A stretch of DNA of 64,000 bases, from assembly GCA_035652815.1 (NCBI GenBank), contig DASRDB010000019.1, positions 1-64,000 on the forward strand. The letters run 5' to 3'. Origin of the DNA: DASRDB01 sp035652815 (lineage in GTDB: Bacteria > Chloroflexota > Ktedonobacteria > Ktedonobacterales > Ktedonobacteraceae). Each line of letters starts with the position of its first letter. The stretch's first letter is position 1. The notes under the pieces were generated by a model that was not told the origin of the DNA, did no database searches, and saw only the letters and a program-made list of their open reading frames with translations. The position numbers and the translations under genes are program-made. Below are positions 33,426 to 41,823 of this stretch, in pieces.

Positions 33426-34435
33426 CGTTTTTTCCTCAAGCGAGAGAAGATGCCGAGCAGGCCGACCAGCTCAGAGGCCAGAATCAGCCAGTGCTGATTG
33501 AGGTCTCCGGGCAGCCGTCCCAAAAGATAGGGATCGCTCTGTGGTGTATTCGTCGTTTCAATGGTGGTCATGGCCCAGGCATACCCTGCTGCTCGCACTG
33601 CCTCAAGTCCCTTTTTCCCGAAATGCTCAGGCTTGCCGACCGGGTAGGCAAACGAGCGTAGCGGATGTCCCAGATGCTCCTCCAGGACACGACGGCACTC
33701 ACCCACTTCATACTGAAGTTCGTTCTCGTCTTCCAGACAGGCCAGCAGTGGGTGGTGCATGGTATGCGCTCCGAACGAAACCCACTCGCTTTTCGCCATC
33801 TCTTTTACCTCCGCCCAGGTGAGAGGCTGGCTTCCCTCCTCTATAGGAGTATCCACCGGGACAGCCAGTGCCTGTCGCATCTTTTCCAGGAACGCCTGCC
33901 GTTGTGCAACCGAGGAAGCATTGCGGGCCTGTCGATCAATTTCCTGTGCCAGTTCCTGCCGCTCTTCTGCTGACTGTAAGGAATAGGTACGACCATCCAG
34001 TTCTACCTGTTCGCTGCGAGCAAAGCGTGTGAGCCGTTCGCCCTCAAGCCACCAGAAGCAGTTTTCCTGCTCCAGGTATCCAGGAATCAGGTAGATGGTG
34101 ATGGGAACCTGTAGCCTGCGGGCGAGCGCGAATGCGTATGTGTAGTTATCGCGATACCCATCATCGAATGTCAGGACGAGGGGCAGCGGGCCGGTATCGT
34201 CTTTGCCAGCTTTTTTGCCTGCTTGAAAGTACTGTTCCAAAGCAGCTTCGGCATGCATGATATGGTAGTGACGACGCAGGTAATCTATCTGCCGGGGCAG
34301 GTGTTTACCGTAGGCACGATGATAGTTGAGTATAATCAAATGCCGCCGGAAACGACGCTGCCACCACAGAAGCAGCTTCACCAGGCCGCTATAATAGAAG
34401 CACGCGGCAACCAACAGGCGTACCCGCTCGCGCAT
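33422..34435 (-). CDS. Polysaccharide deacetylase (NodB-type), copy 2
   Basis: 337 residues with a membrane anchor at the N-terminus (VRLLVAACFYYSGLVKLLLW). NodB elements are LIILNYHRAYG, PLVLTFDDGYRDNYTYAFAL, FGAHTMHHPLLACL and RSFAYPVGKPEHFG. Compared with copy 1, the catalytic Asp pair and His triad are kept. It lies inside the duplicated module, upstream of ATP-grasp copy 1, with a four-base overlap to it. It probably acts on the extracytoplasmic or membrane-linked polymer made by the neighbouring glycosyltransferases. Confidence 0.88.
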   Translation of the reverse strand: MRERVRLLVAACFYYSGLVKLLLWWQRRFRRHLIILNYHRAYGKHLPRQIDYLRRHYHIMHAEAALEQYFQAGKKAGKDDTGPLPLVLTFDDGYRDNYTYAFALARRLQVPITIYLIPGYLEQENCFWWLEGERLTRFARSEQVELDGRTYSLQSAEERQELAQEIDRQARNASSVAQRQAFLEKMRQALAVPVDTPIEEGSQPLTWAEVKEMAKSEWVSFGAHTMHHPLLACLEDENELQYEVGECRRVLEEHLGHPLRSFAYPVGKPEHFGKKGLEAVRAAGYAWAMTTIETTNTPQSDPYLLGRLPGDLNQHWLILASELVGLLGIFSRLRKKR

Positions 34436-34460
34436 TGCGTTCTCCCTTTTCCCGCAGAAA

Positions 34461-35696
34461 CTACCGTCTTCTGCGCGTCTGAGCTACCCGCTGCGCAACC
34501 GAGTTTGCCACGCGAGGAGCAGCAGCCTTTGTTCCGACGACAAAACGGTAGAGCGGACCAAAACTACGCAGCGAGGAGAGGCCGATAAAGTACAGCCCTG
34601 GAACGCTGCTCTCGAAGTAGGAATTCAGGACCGGCGTTCCCTTATCCTCCTCTATCTCCGCCAGCAGTGACGGGGAGAGCATGGGCAGGCGCTTGATATC
34701 TACCTGGTAGCCGGTCGCGAGAATGAGATGATCCAGGTTCAATACCGTGTGGTCCGAAAGCGTCAATTCCAGACGGTTATCCACTTCTCGCGCCTTTTCC
34801 ACTCGACAGCCTTCGTGCAGCTCCACTTTGTCAATAACCCGGTCTCGCAACCAATCAGACGCGGCGGCATTGTAGTGGTTTTTGATATAGCGATCCTTTT
34901 TCTCCTGCGAAAAACGGTGGAACAGGTAGGGCATATATTCCAGCGCCCAGTTCTTCCAGCCGGGGGCAATACCTGCGCGTGGTGCGCGCAGTTGATCGAT
35001 GAAGCTGCGTTGCGCATCGGTATCGGGGGCGAGCCAGTGAATAGGACGCCGGGCAATCAGGTGTACGCGCGCGCCCGCCTCGTGAAGCAGCGCGGAGTAC
35101 TCGACGGCGCTCTGGCCTCCGCCCAGCAATGCTACCTCTTTGCCTGCGAAACGGCTGAAATCAGCGTGTTCGAAGGAATGTGTCACCAGTTCGGCGGGCA
35201 GGTGATCAAATTCGGCAGGACGGCTGGCGAAGTAGTAGAGGCCGATTGCCATTACCACAGCAGGTGCCTTGACCACGCGATCATCTTCCAGCGTGAGTAT
35301 GAACTGTCCGTCCTTGCGTTCAATAGTGGAGACGTATGTAGTATCAACCTCCGGTACTGCCTGCTCCTGGAACCACATGGCATAGTCAATAAAAGCTTCA
35401 ATGGGCACTGGATAACACTTGTTATATTGTGATACTGCGAAAAACTGCTCAAATCCATACTTTTTCTGGGGGTCCGAGAGATTCGTGGCCCACCAGTGCG
35501 AGCGCAGAAACATTTTTTTCGGCATATGCTCGCGCCACAGCTTCAGCGGTTTGCCAAAAATCGCCACCTGTAAGCCTTTCCCTTTCAGGTGTGCTGCCGT
35601 TGAAAGCCCGTAAGGGCCTGCGCCTACGACAACGACGTCATATTGAGCAGTAGGACGAACAACCGAAGGCTGCTGCACATTTTGTACGACGCTCAC
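34461..35696 (-). CDS. FAD/NAD(P)-dependent oxidoreductase (FMO-like), copy 2
   Basis: 411 residues. VVVVGAGPYGLSTAAHLKGK opens the FAD fold, VALLGGGQSAVEYSALLHEA the second fold, and LILATGYQVDIKRLPMLSPS carries the ATG motif. It aligns along its whole length with the copy at 30862, including the conserved LRSHWWATNLSDP segment. The start overlaps the stop of ATP-grasp copy 2 by four bases. The function is unassigned; an N- or C-hydroxylase tailoring the surface polymer or a secreted small molecule is possible. Confidence 0.8.
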   Translation of the reverse strand: MSVVQNVQQPSVVRPTAQYDVVVVGAGPYGLSTAAHLKGKGLQVAIFGKPLKLWREHMPKKMFLRSHWWATNLSDPQKKYGFEQFFAVSQYNKCYPVPIEAFIDYAMWFQEQAVPEVDTTYVSTIERKDGQFILTLEDDRVVKAPAVVMAIGLYYFASRPAEFDHLPAELVTHSFEHADFSRFAGKEVALLGGGQSAVEYSALLHEAGARVHLIARRPIHWLAPDTDAQRSFIDQLRAPRAGIAPGWKNWALEYMPYLFHRFSQEKKDRYIKNHYNAAASDWLRDRVIDKVELHEGCRVEKAREVDNRLELTLSDHTVLNLDHLILATGYQVDIKRLPMLSPSLLAEIEEDKGTPVLNSYFESSVPGLYFIGLSSLRSFGPLYRFVVGTKAAAPRVANSVAQRVAQTRRRR

Positions 35697-36973
35697 GAAA
35701 ACTTCCTCCTTAAACGAGATAACCTTTTAGTAATGGCACTCCCAATCCACTGGCTGCTAAAGGCCGTTGTAGCAACAAAGGCAGGAATAGGATCTTTCCA
35801 ATCTATATAGTCATACGACATTGGAACAATACACGAAATGCAGAAATCGAGCAGCGCGCGAGCTGGATGAGGAATACCCGGACGGCCATGCTGCTGCAAA
35901 GACGCGATGGTAGACATAAGATCGCCCCTCAAATAGCGCATCCACCTCCCTGGGCGATACCCTTCCACCTTATCAATGCGCTGACCACTCGCCCACTGGT
36001 AAAGCAGGAGAGGGAAGTCAACGCCAGAGCGAACTGCGATCTCAACTGAAGCGGAAAGGCGTGGATTGATTTCCATCAGGTACGGCACCCCCTTGTCGTC
36101 CCTGCGAAACTCAACCTCCGCATATCCCTCCAAATCGATAGCTCGCACAAGTTGTTCGGCTTGCATCCCAATATCCGGCGGTATAGCAATGCCTTGCCGT
36201 AGCACCGACGTACCCCCAAGCGGCGGATCTGTGCGCTTCGCCCACTGTGCGAAACGAGCATATACCTCACCTCCGGCATAGAAAAGATGTATCGCCTCAC
36301 GTCTTCCTGATAAAAATTGCTGGAAAAGCACCGGGCCACCGGAACCTGTCAGGTGTTCGGTCGCTCGAAGAGCCTCCTCCTTCGTCGTAGCCAGCAGGGA
36401 TGCAACGCGCCTGCCACTGCCCCACAGCCACGACTCCACCGGCTTAATCACAACAGGCAACCCAATTTCCTGTAAGGCCGGGGCCACATCGCTCTCTGAC
36501 TTTACCAGCACACCTCGTGGGATGCCGAGGCCCAGTTGCCCGGCAATGGCAAGCGTCTGCTCTTTGTTGACCGCAATGCCAAGCGCAGGTTCTTCTGCCA
36601 GCGCGAGGTGTATGTGTTGCTTCAATTGTTCGCGATGCATGCGCAAGAGCGCGATAGTCGAGTCTGATGAAGCAATCAGTACTGTTACGCCGGTGTGTTC
36701 GATTGCCTGCTCCAGCGTGTCCAGGTATTCATCTGTCGCCTCGCCTCCCTGGCACACGAAGTGCTGCTGGCACCAGCGTGAAGAGAAGGCTGGTACAGAA
36801 CCGGGAGTATCCAGAGCTGCCACCCGCAGCCCGCGCCTGCCCAGCGAACGAACCGTAACGAGCGATTGCCGCAGTCTGGCGTCGAGTACCAGCGCGTCAC
36901 ATTTCTTCACCGGCAAACTCTCTGGTGATGACTTTTGGGCGCTGAGCGTTTTTTCTCTCGAATGGATTACCAT
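35693..36973 (-). CDS. ATP-grasp ligase, copy 2
   Basis: 426 residues from ATG 36973, with a GAGGT site. The frame continues to 37015, which would overlap the previous gene by 35 bases. It shares ALVLDARLRQSLVTVRSLGR, FSSRWCQQHF, LPVVIKPVESWLWGSGR and the magnesium-binding YLMEINPRLSASVEIAVR with copy 1. The two copies sit in identical positions within the two modules, so the trio deacetylase/ATP-grasp/oxidoreductase was duplicated as a unit and both copies were kept. Confidence 0.82.
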   Translation of the reverse strand: MVIHSREKTLSAQKSSPESLPVKKCDALVLDARLRQSLVTVRSLGRRGLRVAALDTPGSVPAFSSRWCQQHFVCQGGEATDEYLDTLEQAIEHTGVTVLIASSDSTIALLRMHREQLKQHIHLALAEEPALGIAVNKEQTLAIAGQLGLGIPRGVLVKSESDVAPALQEIGLPVVIKPVESWLWGSGRRVASLLATTKEEALRATEHLTGSGGPVLFQQFLSGRREAIHLFYAGGEVYARFAQWAKRTDPPLGGTSVLRQGIAIPPDIGMQAEQLVRAIDLEGYAEVEFRRDDKGVPYLMEINPRLSASVEIAVRSGVDFPLLLYQWASGQRIDKVEGYRPGRWMRYLRGDLMSTIASLQQHGRPGIPHPARALLDFCISCIVPMSYDYIDWKDPIPAFVATTAFSSQWIGSAITKRLSRLRRKFS

Positions 36974-36980
36974 ATAGACC

Positions 36981-38060
36981 TCATACTGCCAGCGATTGAT
37001 TTTGCCTGGCGACATCGTTGCCGGAAATGAGTCCTGGTTCTTTATCCCTCTTGCGGAAGAAAGGATTCTTCCAGAGCGGCGAAAACCAGTTCCATGCCCC
37101 CGAAACCTCAGCCGCCATCACCAACCAGTGACGACTTACATCGCCTAAGACACGCTTCAATTGATAGGGGTCACTCTGTGCCGTATTGAGGCCTGACATG
37201 GTGGTAACTGCCCAGGAATAACCCGCCTCGCGTACTGCGCGTATAGCCGTATCGCCGATATGCTGGTCGCGACCAACAGGATAAGCGAAAGCGCGTACCG
37301 GATATCCCAGGTGTTCCTCTAATACTGCGCGGCACTCACTCACCTCGCGGTGTACTTCCTCCGCATCTCGCAGGTAGGCCAGTACAGGATGGTGCATGGT
37401 GTGCGCCCCAAATGAGACATAGCCGCTCTGCTCCATCTCAGCCACCTCTTCCCAGGTCAAAGGCCGGTCGCCATCTTCCCCGTCCCTAAGCTCTGTTGGA
37501 ACAGCCAGTAGTTCGCGTATGCTTGCTAGAAAAGCTTCGCGCTCTGCCACCGAAGTACATTGCCAGAGCCGGTTCTCGATAGTTCGCACCAGTTCGTCGC
37601 GCTCCTCTTTTAAACGGTAGGTGCGGCCTTCTACAGTGATTTCTTCCACCGTTATGTGCTGCGCCAGGCGTTTGCCCTCCAGCCACCAGAAATACGCGCC
37701 GCTATTGATGTAGCCCGGTATCAGAAAGATAGTAATGGGTACAGCTAGTTCCCGCGCCAGCTTTAGCGCGTGCGTGTAGTTGTCATAGTACCCGTCGTCG
37801 AATGTGAGTACGAGAGGAGTGCGCTGGTCTTGTTTTCCGGTATGATCGTTATAAAGTTCTTCCAGCGCCTCTTCCAGGTGCAGCATACGATAGTGGCGGC
37901 GCAGGTAGAGCAGGTGGCGGCGCAGGTCTCCCCCACTGGCGCGATGATAATTGAGAATAATCAGGTGTGGCTTTCCACGCTGCATGAGCCAGCGTGCTAA
38001 CTTCACCAGCCCGCTGTAGTACAGGCAAGCAGCAACCACGATTCCTAAACGCTCACGCAT
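36981..38060 (-). CDS. Polysaccharide deacetylase (NodB-type), copy 3
   Basis: 359 residues from ATG 38060 with an AAGGGA site; this aligns with the starts of the other two copies, whereas the longer frame to 38090 does not. The membrane anchor is LGIVVAACLYYSGLVKLARW. Catalytic segments are PLVLTFDDGYYDNYTHALKL, FGAHTMHHPVLAYL and RAFAYPVGRDQHIG. Unlike the other two, it has an extended C-terminus (about 25 residues, charged). Its start overlaps the end of the dimethylformamidase-like gene by eight bases. Confidence 0.88.
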   Translation of the reverse strand: MRERLGIVVAACLYYSGLVKLARWLMQRGKPHLIILNYHRASGGDLRRHLLYLRRHYRMLHLEEALEELYNDHTGKQDQRTPLVLTFDDGYYDNYTHALKLARELAVPITIFLIPGYINSGAYFWWLEGKRLAQHITVEEITVEGRTYRLKEERDELVRTIENRLWQCTSVAEREAFLASIRELLAVPTELRDGEDGDRPLTWEEVAEMEQSGYVSFGAHTMHHPVLAYLRDAEEVHREVSECRAVLEEHLGYPVRAFAYPVGRDQHIGDTAIRAVREAGYSWAVTTMSGLNTAQSDPYQLKRVLGDVSRHWLVMAAEVSGAWNWFSPLWKNPFFRKRDKEPGLISGNDVARQNQSLAV

Positions 38061-39744
38061 GGCTCTGTTCCCTTCTGTCCTGCGCTTCATTGATCGCTAC
38101 CGTAGAGAAGCCAGGCGTTCTTGAAGCGAACGCTACCTGATGGTTCGGATGCAGGACTGCTAACGCCGCCATCACGTGTGCCATTAGCTGTTGAATGCCG
38201 TGTACGACGCGGCTTTGAGAGGTACACAAAGGGTCGTTGTGCAGGCGATAGCTATCAAGGGCGTTAGTCCAGTAAATGGAACCGGCGGCAAAGACCAGCG
38301 CTCCCGACGAAGCAATGTAGTATGCGGTATTGCTGAAACTTTGTGTTCCAGCGTCGTTGGCGGTATGCGATGTTGCAATCACCTGTAACCCTGGCGGTGT
38401 AGACCCATTGTTAAAGATGCGATCCCACTCATATCCCACAATGTCACACCCGTAAGCAACTCCAGTAGTTAATCCGGTACCTGCCAGCAGTGGCGATGTT
38501 GAAGCGGGATCGATTTGCCAGGGGAAGCCGAGACGCAGGTGGGTCAGATCATCGTACATGATACCGATGAGCGCATTTTCGGGGCGACTAAGGACCGGGT
38601 CGCGCCAGGCAGTGGTCAAGCGGCTGTTATCTACCCCATAGAATGGATCGCGGGCAAGGTCATGATGGATTGTCTCCACTTTGTAGCACACGACTGTCCG
38701 GTCGGGTACGCCTGCTTTATCCGGCTCGAAGCGTATTTGCCAGTAGCCATCGTCGGCTCCCAGGAAAGCCAGCCCCACGCCTGAGTTCCGGGCCTGCTCC
38801 AACCCATCGCGCATCTCTTTGCTCCAATATTCATCATGACCAAGTGAAATGTAGGCGTGATGATGCAGTACTTGCGACGGGTCGTGTTGTAAGTCGATAT
38901 CGCTTATATAGGAAAGGTCATATCCCTGGCGCTCGAACCAGCGAATGGCATTCGCCTCAAAAACAAGCACCTGGCTCGAGCCAGCTTCCTGAGTGTAGGG
39001 TCGATCAAAAGAGACCTTCACTCCCCTGGCGGTAGTATCTCCCTCGCTGAAAAGGCCATTCGCCTGTTCATAGAGGCTGTAGCCTCCCCAATCATTATAG
39101 GCAGCATAGGTGGTATCAGGTGTAGCAACGAGATAAGTAGAGGCGCTATTATCACGCACGTCAAAGGGGACATACGTTTGCATCCCTTTCGCGTCGGTAA
39201 ATTTTGCCAGGTAAACCCCTGTTATCCAGCCCGAGGGAATGGTCAGGGTAAAGGATATGTTCCATCTGGCTTCAACGAGACCCGTGGTGCTATCTATCAG
39301 GCAAGAAGTGCAATTCACAAGCTGATGAGTCTTTTCATCGAAGTAACCCTGCGCGTGTCCGATTTGTTCGCTCGAAGTATACAGTAAGCGTCCGCCATAT
39401 CCGCCATACCAGCCCAGGCGATAGATGCTAAGCCAGTAAGGAGTACCCTCAAAGAGGGTACTTACATAAAAAGAAAGCTTTTCTTCCTGCGCTACGGAAG
39501 TTGCGTTCGCATATGCCTGAATCTGGGTCGTAGCGGCCTTCCCTTGTGGAATCTGCCAGCTTGTCGTTCCCAGTAAGGCGTTTTCTCGTATAATCTTGTT
39601 GCTGCCGGTTGGCGTAGGTGCTGAAGGGTTTCTGCCTGGCGCACTCGCGCCCGCAAATAAGGCCGACCCATTTAAAACTACGGAGAGGGACACTGCAATG
39701 AGTAGAAAGAAGAGTGCCAGTCCCACAAAAAGCCTTAGCCGCAC
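38053..39744 (-). CDS. Secreted N,N-dimethylformamidase beta-subunit-like protein
   Basis: 563 residues from GTG 39744 with a GGAGG site. One N-terminal membrane segment (LFVGLALFFLLIAVSLSVVL) is followed by a Ser/Pro/Thr-rich linker, so the protein is exported or anchored outside. The body resembles the large C-terminal domain of N,N-dimethylformamidase beta subunits: LSIYRLGWYGGYGGRLLY, YLVATPDTTYAAYNDWGG, YISLGHDEYWSKEMRDGLE and FLGADDGYWQIRFE. Homologues in polysaccharide loci probably do not act on dimethylformamide; an amide or polymer substrate is possible. It is the first gene of the operon that ends at 29795. Confidence 0.75.
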   Translation of the reverse strand: MRLRLFVGLALFFLLIAVSLSVVLNGSALFAGASAPGRNPSAPTPTGSNKIIRENALLGTTSWQIPQGKAATTQIQAYANATSVAQEEKLSFYVSTLFEGTPYWLSIYRLGWYGGYGGRLLYTSSEQIGHAQGYFDEKTHQLVNCTSCLIDSTTGLVEARWNISFTLTIPSGWITGVYLAKFTDAKGMQTYVPFDVRDNSASTYLVATPDTTYAAYNDWGGYSLYEQANGLFSEGDTTARGVKVSFDRPYTQEAGSSQVLVFEANAIRWFERQGYDLSYISDIDLQHDPSQVLHHHAYISLGHDEYWSKEMRDGLEQARNSGVGLAFLGADDGYWQIRFEPDKAGVPDRTVVCYKVETIHHDLARDPFYGVDNSRLTTAWRDPVLSRPENALIGIMYDDLTHLRLGFPWQIDPASTSPLLAGTGLTTGVAYGCDIVGYEWDRIFNNGSTPPGLQVIATSHTANDAGTQSFSNTAYYIASSGALVFAAGSIYWTNALDSYRLHNDPLCTSQSRVVHGIQQLMAHVMAALAVLHPNHQVAFASRTPGFSTVAINEAQDRREQSHA

Positions 39745-40196
39745 GAGCGAACCTCCAGAAACATCCTATATCCAACTTTTGATAATGTTTTATCTATACA
39801 CGCCACTAAAAAACATACTTTATTCCATAGCTGTTCAGCACGATACCATGCTGTGAGTGTTAATAGCATGTTCAAGGTGGTGGAGAATCAGTGAAACTCT
39901 TTTCTTCTGTTATGAAAAAAATACCCACCGGTGAAATGCTGGCAACGCGGGATGAGAGGATTTGACATATGGGCGTTTAGAATACTACCAACAAATCAAC
40001 GAGAGGCCATCTTATCACCGAATCTCAACATCAAAGACAACCGGATTTCTATCCCCCTGCTTTTATCCTTTAGCCGGTATGAGGAAGCAGCCTCGCTCCT
40101 GATTTGTGTTTTTCTGGAAGAGGTTGGTTGTTTTCACGAAAAGATAGACAGTTTTATGTAATAATGAAGAGGAAGTAGATAGAGGATACATTTTCT
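39745..40196. other. Divergent intergenic region of the polysaccharide island
   Basis: 452 AT-rich bases between the deacetylase operon (minus) and the Wzz/kinase gene (plus). Promoters for both are expected. A TTGACA at 39962-39967 has no well-spaced -10 box. Short ORFs here lack ribosome sites, and I call no gene. Confidence 0.4.
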
Positions 40197-41681
40197 ATGC
40201 AAAACCCGCTGAGCCGCTACCTATTGATACTGAAACGTTGGGTCTGGATGATTGTCCTCGGTATAGTTATTTGCAGTGGTGTTTCATATGCTATTACGAA
40301 GGTGGTGCGTCCAAACTATCAAGCCTCGGCTACACTTATCTTAAATGTTTGTACAGCGCAATCATCGGCTTATGACTGCACCACCGCGGGTTTGGAAGCG
40401 GTACCAACATATGCGCAACTGGTGACAAATTCTCAAGTGCTTAATCCTGTCGTAGCGCGTCATCATGGGCTGACATTGAAGCAGCTTGCAGCGATGATCG
40501 CGGTGAAACCGCAATCCAATACGCTCTTAATGGAGATTGATGTAACCAATAGCGACCCGAACCTGGCTGCACAGCTTGCGAATGAGGTCAGCCAGAGCTT
40601 TGCGCAATTTTCCAATACGCAGCTTCCAGGAACAGTGCAGGTTATTCCTGCGCAAGTTCCTACTGATCCGGTTGGACTCAAGCCGCTTTATGCTGCGGCT
40701 ATTGGTGGGCTTGTCGGGTTGGGCCTTGCCCTGGCCCTGATGATCATTTTTGAGTGGGTCGATGACCATCTCACAGGACTGGAAGAGGCTCAGAAGCTGG
40801 TTGGCGCAGAATCAACAGTCGTTTTTCCGCGCCTGAAAGGTAAACTATCCCCTCTAGAGGTCGGAAATTCACCGGCTTCGACAGAGGGATGCGCTATTTT
40901 GTGTGCGGACCTCAAGGCAACACATAAGAACAAGTCACCTGAGTTCGTGATGGTTACAAGCGCCCTTCCTCAAGAGGGGAAAAGCACAGTTGCTGTGAAG
41001 CTTGCCTCTTTCCTGGCCCAGTCTGGTAGTCGTGTTTTGCTGGTTGACGCCAACCTGCGCAGTCCTGTTCTTGACCAGATTTTTCAATTGGATAATTCTC
41101 AAAGCCTGTGGCGAACCTTGAGGGGTGCCCGTGTCAAGATCGACGATGAAGTAGAGGGCCAGGTGACAGAGGTCGCGAACTTACGTGTGTTAAGCGCGGG
41201 GGCTAGCACTTCCAACCCGGCTGAGCTGTTTCAATCATCCAGGCTGGCTCGTCTTTTCCAGCATTTGCAGAACAGCAGCTTTGACTATATTATCTTCGAT
41301 ACTCCTCCTCTCCTTCCCTTTGCCGATGCCCTGGCATTTGTACCTTATATGCAGGCGCTCATTTTTGTTGCCGATGCCTCCAGCACTCCGCGCAGAGCTT
41401 TGGCAAGGGCCGGACAGATGTTGAAACGCATGCCGCTTACCCCTCTGGCGGTGATTATCAATAAGAGTCCCTGGTTAGATTTCAGGACACCCGAAATGTA
41501 TCAACAAGAGGTAGAGGTTCGCCAGCCGCGAGCGCCTGAGGAAAGCGCGGTGATCGGGTCTGATCTGCCGGATACACCTTTTCCAAAGGTGGCCGACGAT
41601 GAACACGATCACCAGGAAGTTACTGTCGTTGTTCGCCGTCTCAACAGCAATGAGCATCAGAATAATAATGAACATCAATAA
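40197..41681 (+). CDS. Chain-length determinant fused to BY-type tyrosine kinase (Wzz/CpsCD-like)
   Basis: 494 residues. Residues 1-190 form a Wzz domain with membrane segments at about 17-36 and 164-187 and the Pro-rich PAQVPTDPVGLKPL before the second. The cytoplasmic kinase has Walker A SALPQEGKST (about 255-264), Walker A' VLLVDANLRSP (281-291) and Walker B YIIFDTPPLL (364-373). The protein controls polymer length and export through phosphorylation. The C-tail ends in Asn/Glu/His/Gln repeats and lacks the usual tyrosine cluster. First of the plus-strand polysaccharide genes; the flippase/polymerase gene follows. Confidence 0.9.
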   Translation: MQNPLSRYLLILKRWVWMIVLGIVICSGVSYAITKVVRPNYQASATLILNVCTAQSSAYDCTTAGLEAVPTYAQLVTNSQVLNPVVARHHGLTLKQLAAMIAVKPQSNTLLMEIDVTNSDPNLAAQLANEVSQSFAQFSNTQLPGTVQVIPAQVPTDPVGLKPLYAAAIGGLVGLGLALALMIIFEWVDDHLTGLEEAQKLVGAESTVVFPRLKGKLSPLEVGNSPASTEGCAILCADLKATHKNKSPEFVMVTSALPQEGKSTVAVKLASFLAQSGSRVLLVDANLRSPVLDQIFQLDNSQSLWRTLRGARVKIDDEVEGQVTEVANLRVLSAGASTSNPAELFQSSRLARLFQHLQNSSFDYIIFDTPPLLPFADALAFVPYMQALIFVADASSTPRRALARAGQMLKRMPLTPLAVIINKSPWLDFRTPEMYQQEVEVRQPRAPEESAVIGSDLPDTPFPKVADDEHDHQEVTVVVRRLNSNEHQNNNEHQ

Positions 41682-41823
41682 TTCTGGTAAGGTGGTGAGC
41701 ATCGGTACCTGTTCTTCAGGGAAGCTGGCTGATCTCACAATATTAAATACGCGGCAAGAAATGGAGAGCGACGACCTGAACTGTCCGCCTGGATTCTTTT
41801 CTTTGGGGTAGAGGGGGAGACGT

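Noticed and set aside
41599..41811. 70-codon plus-strand ORF between the BY-kinase and flippase genes
   Set aside because: It overlaps the kinase 3' end in another frame, has no ribosome site, and no recognisable product.
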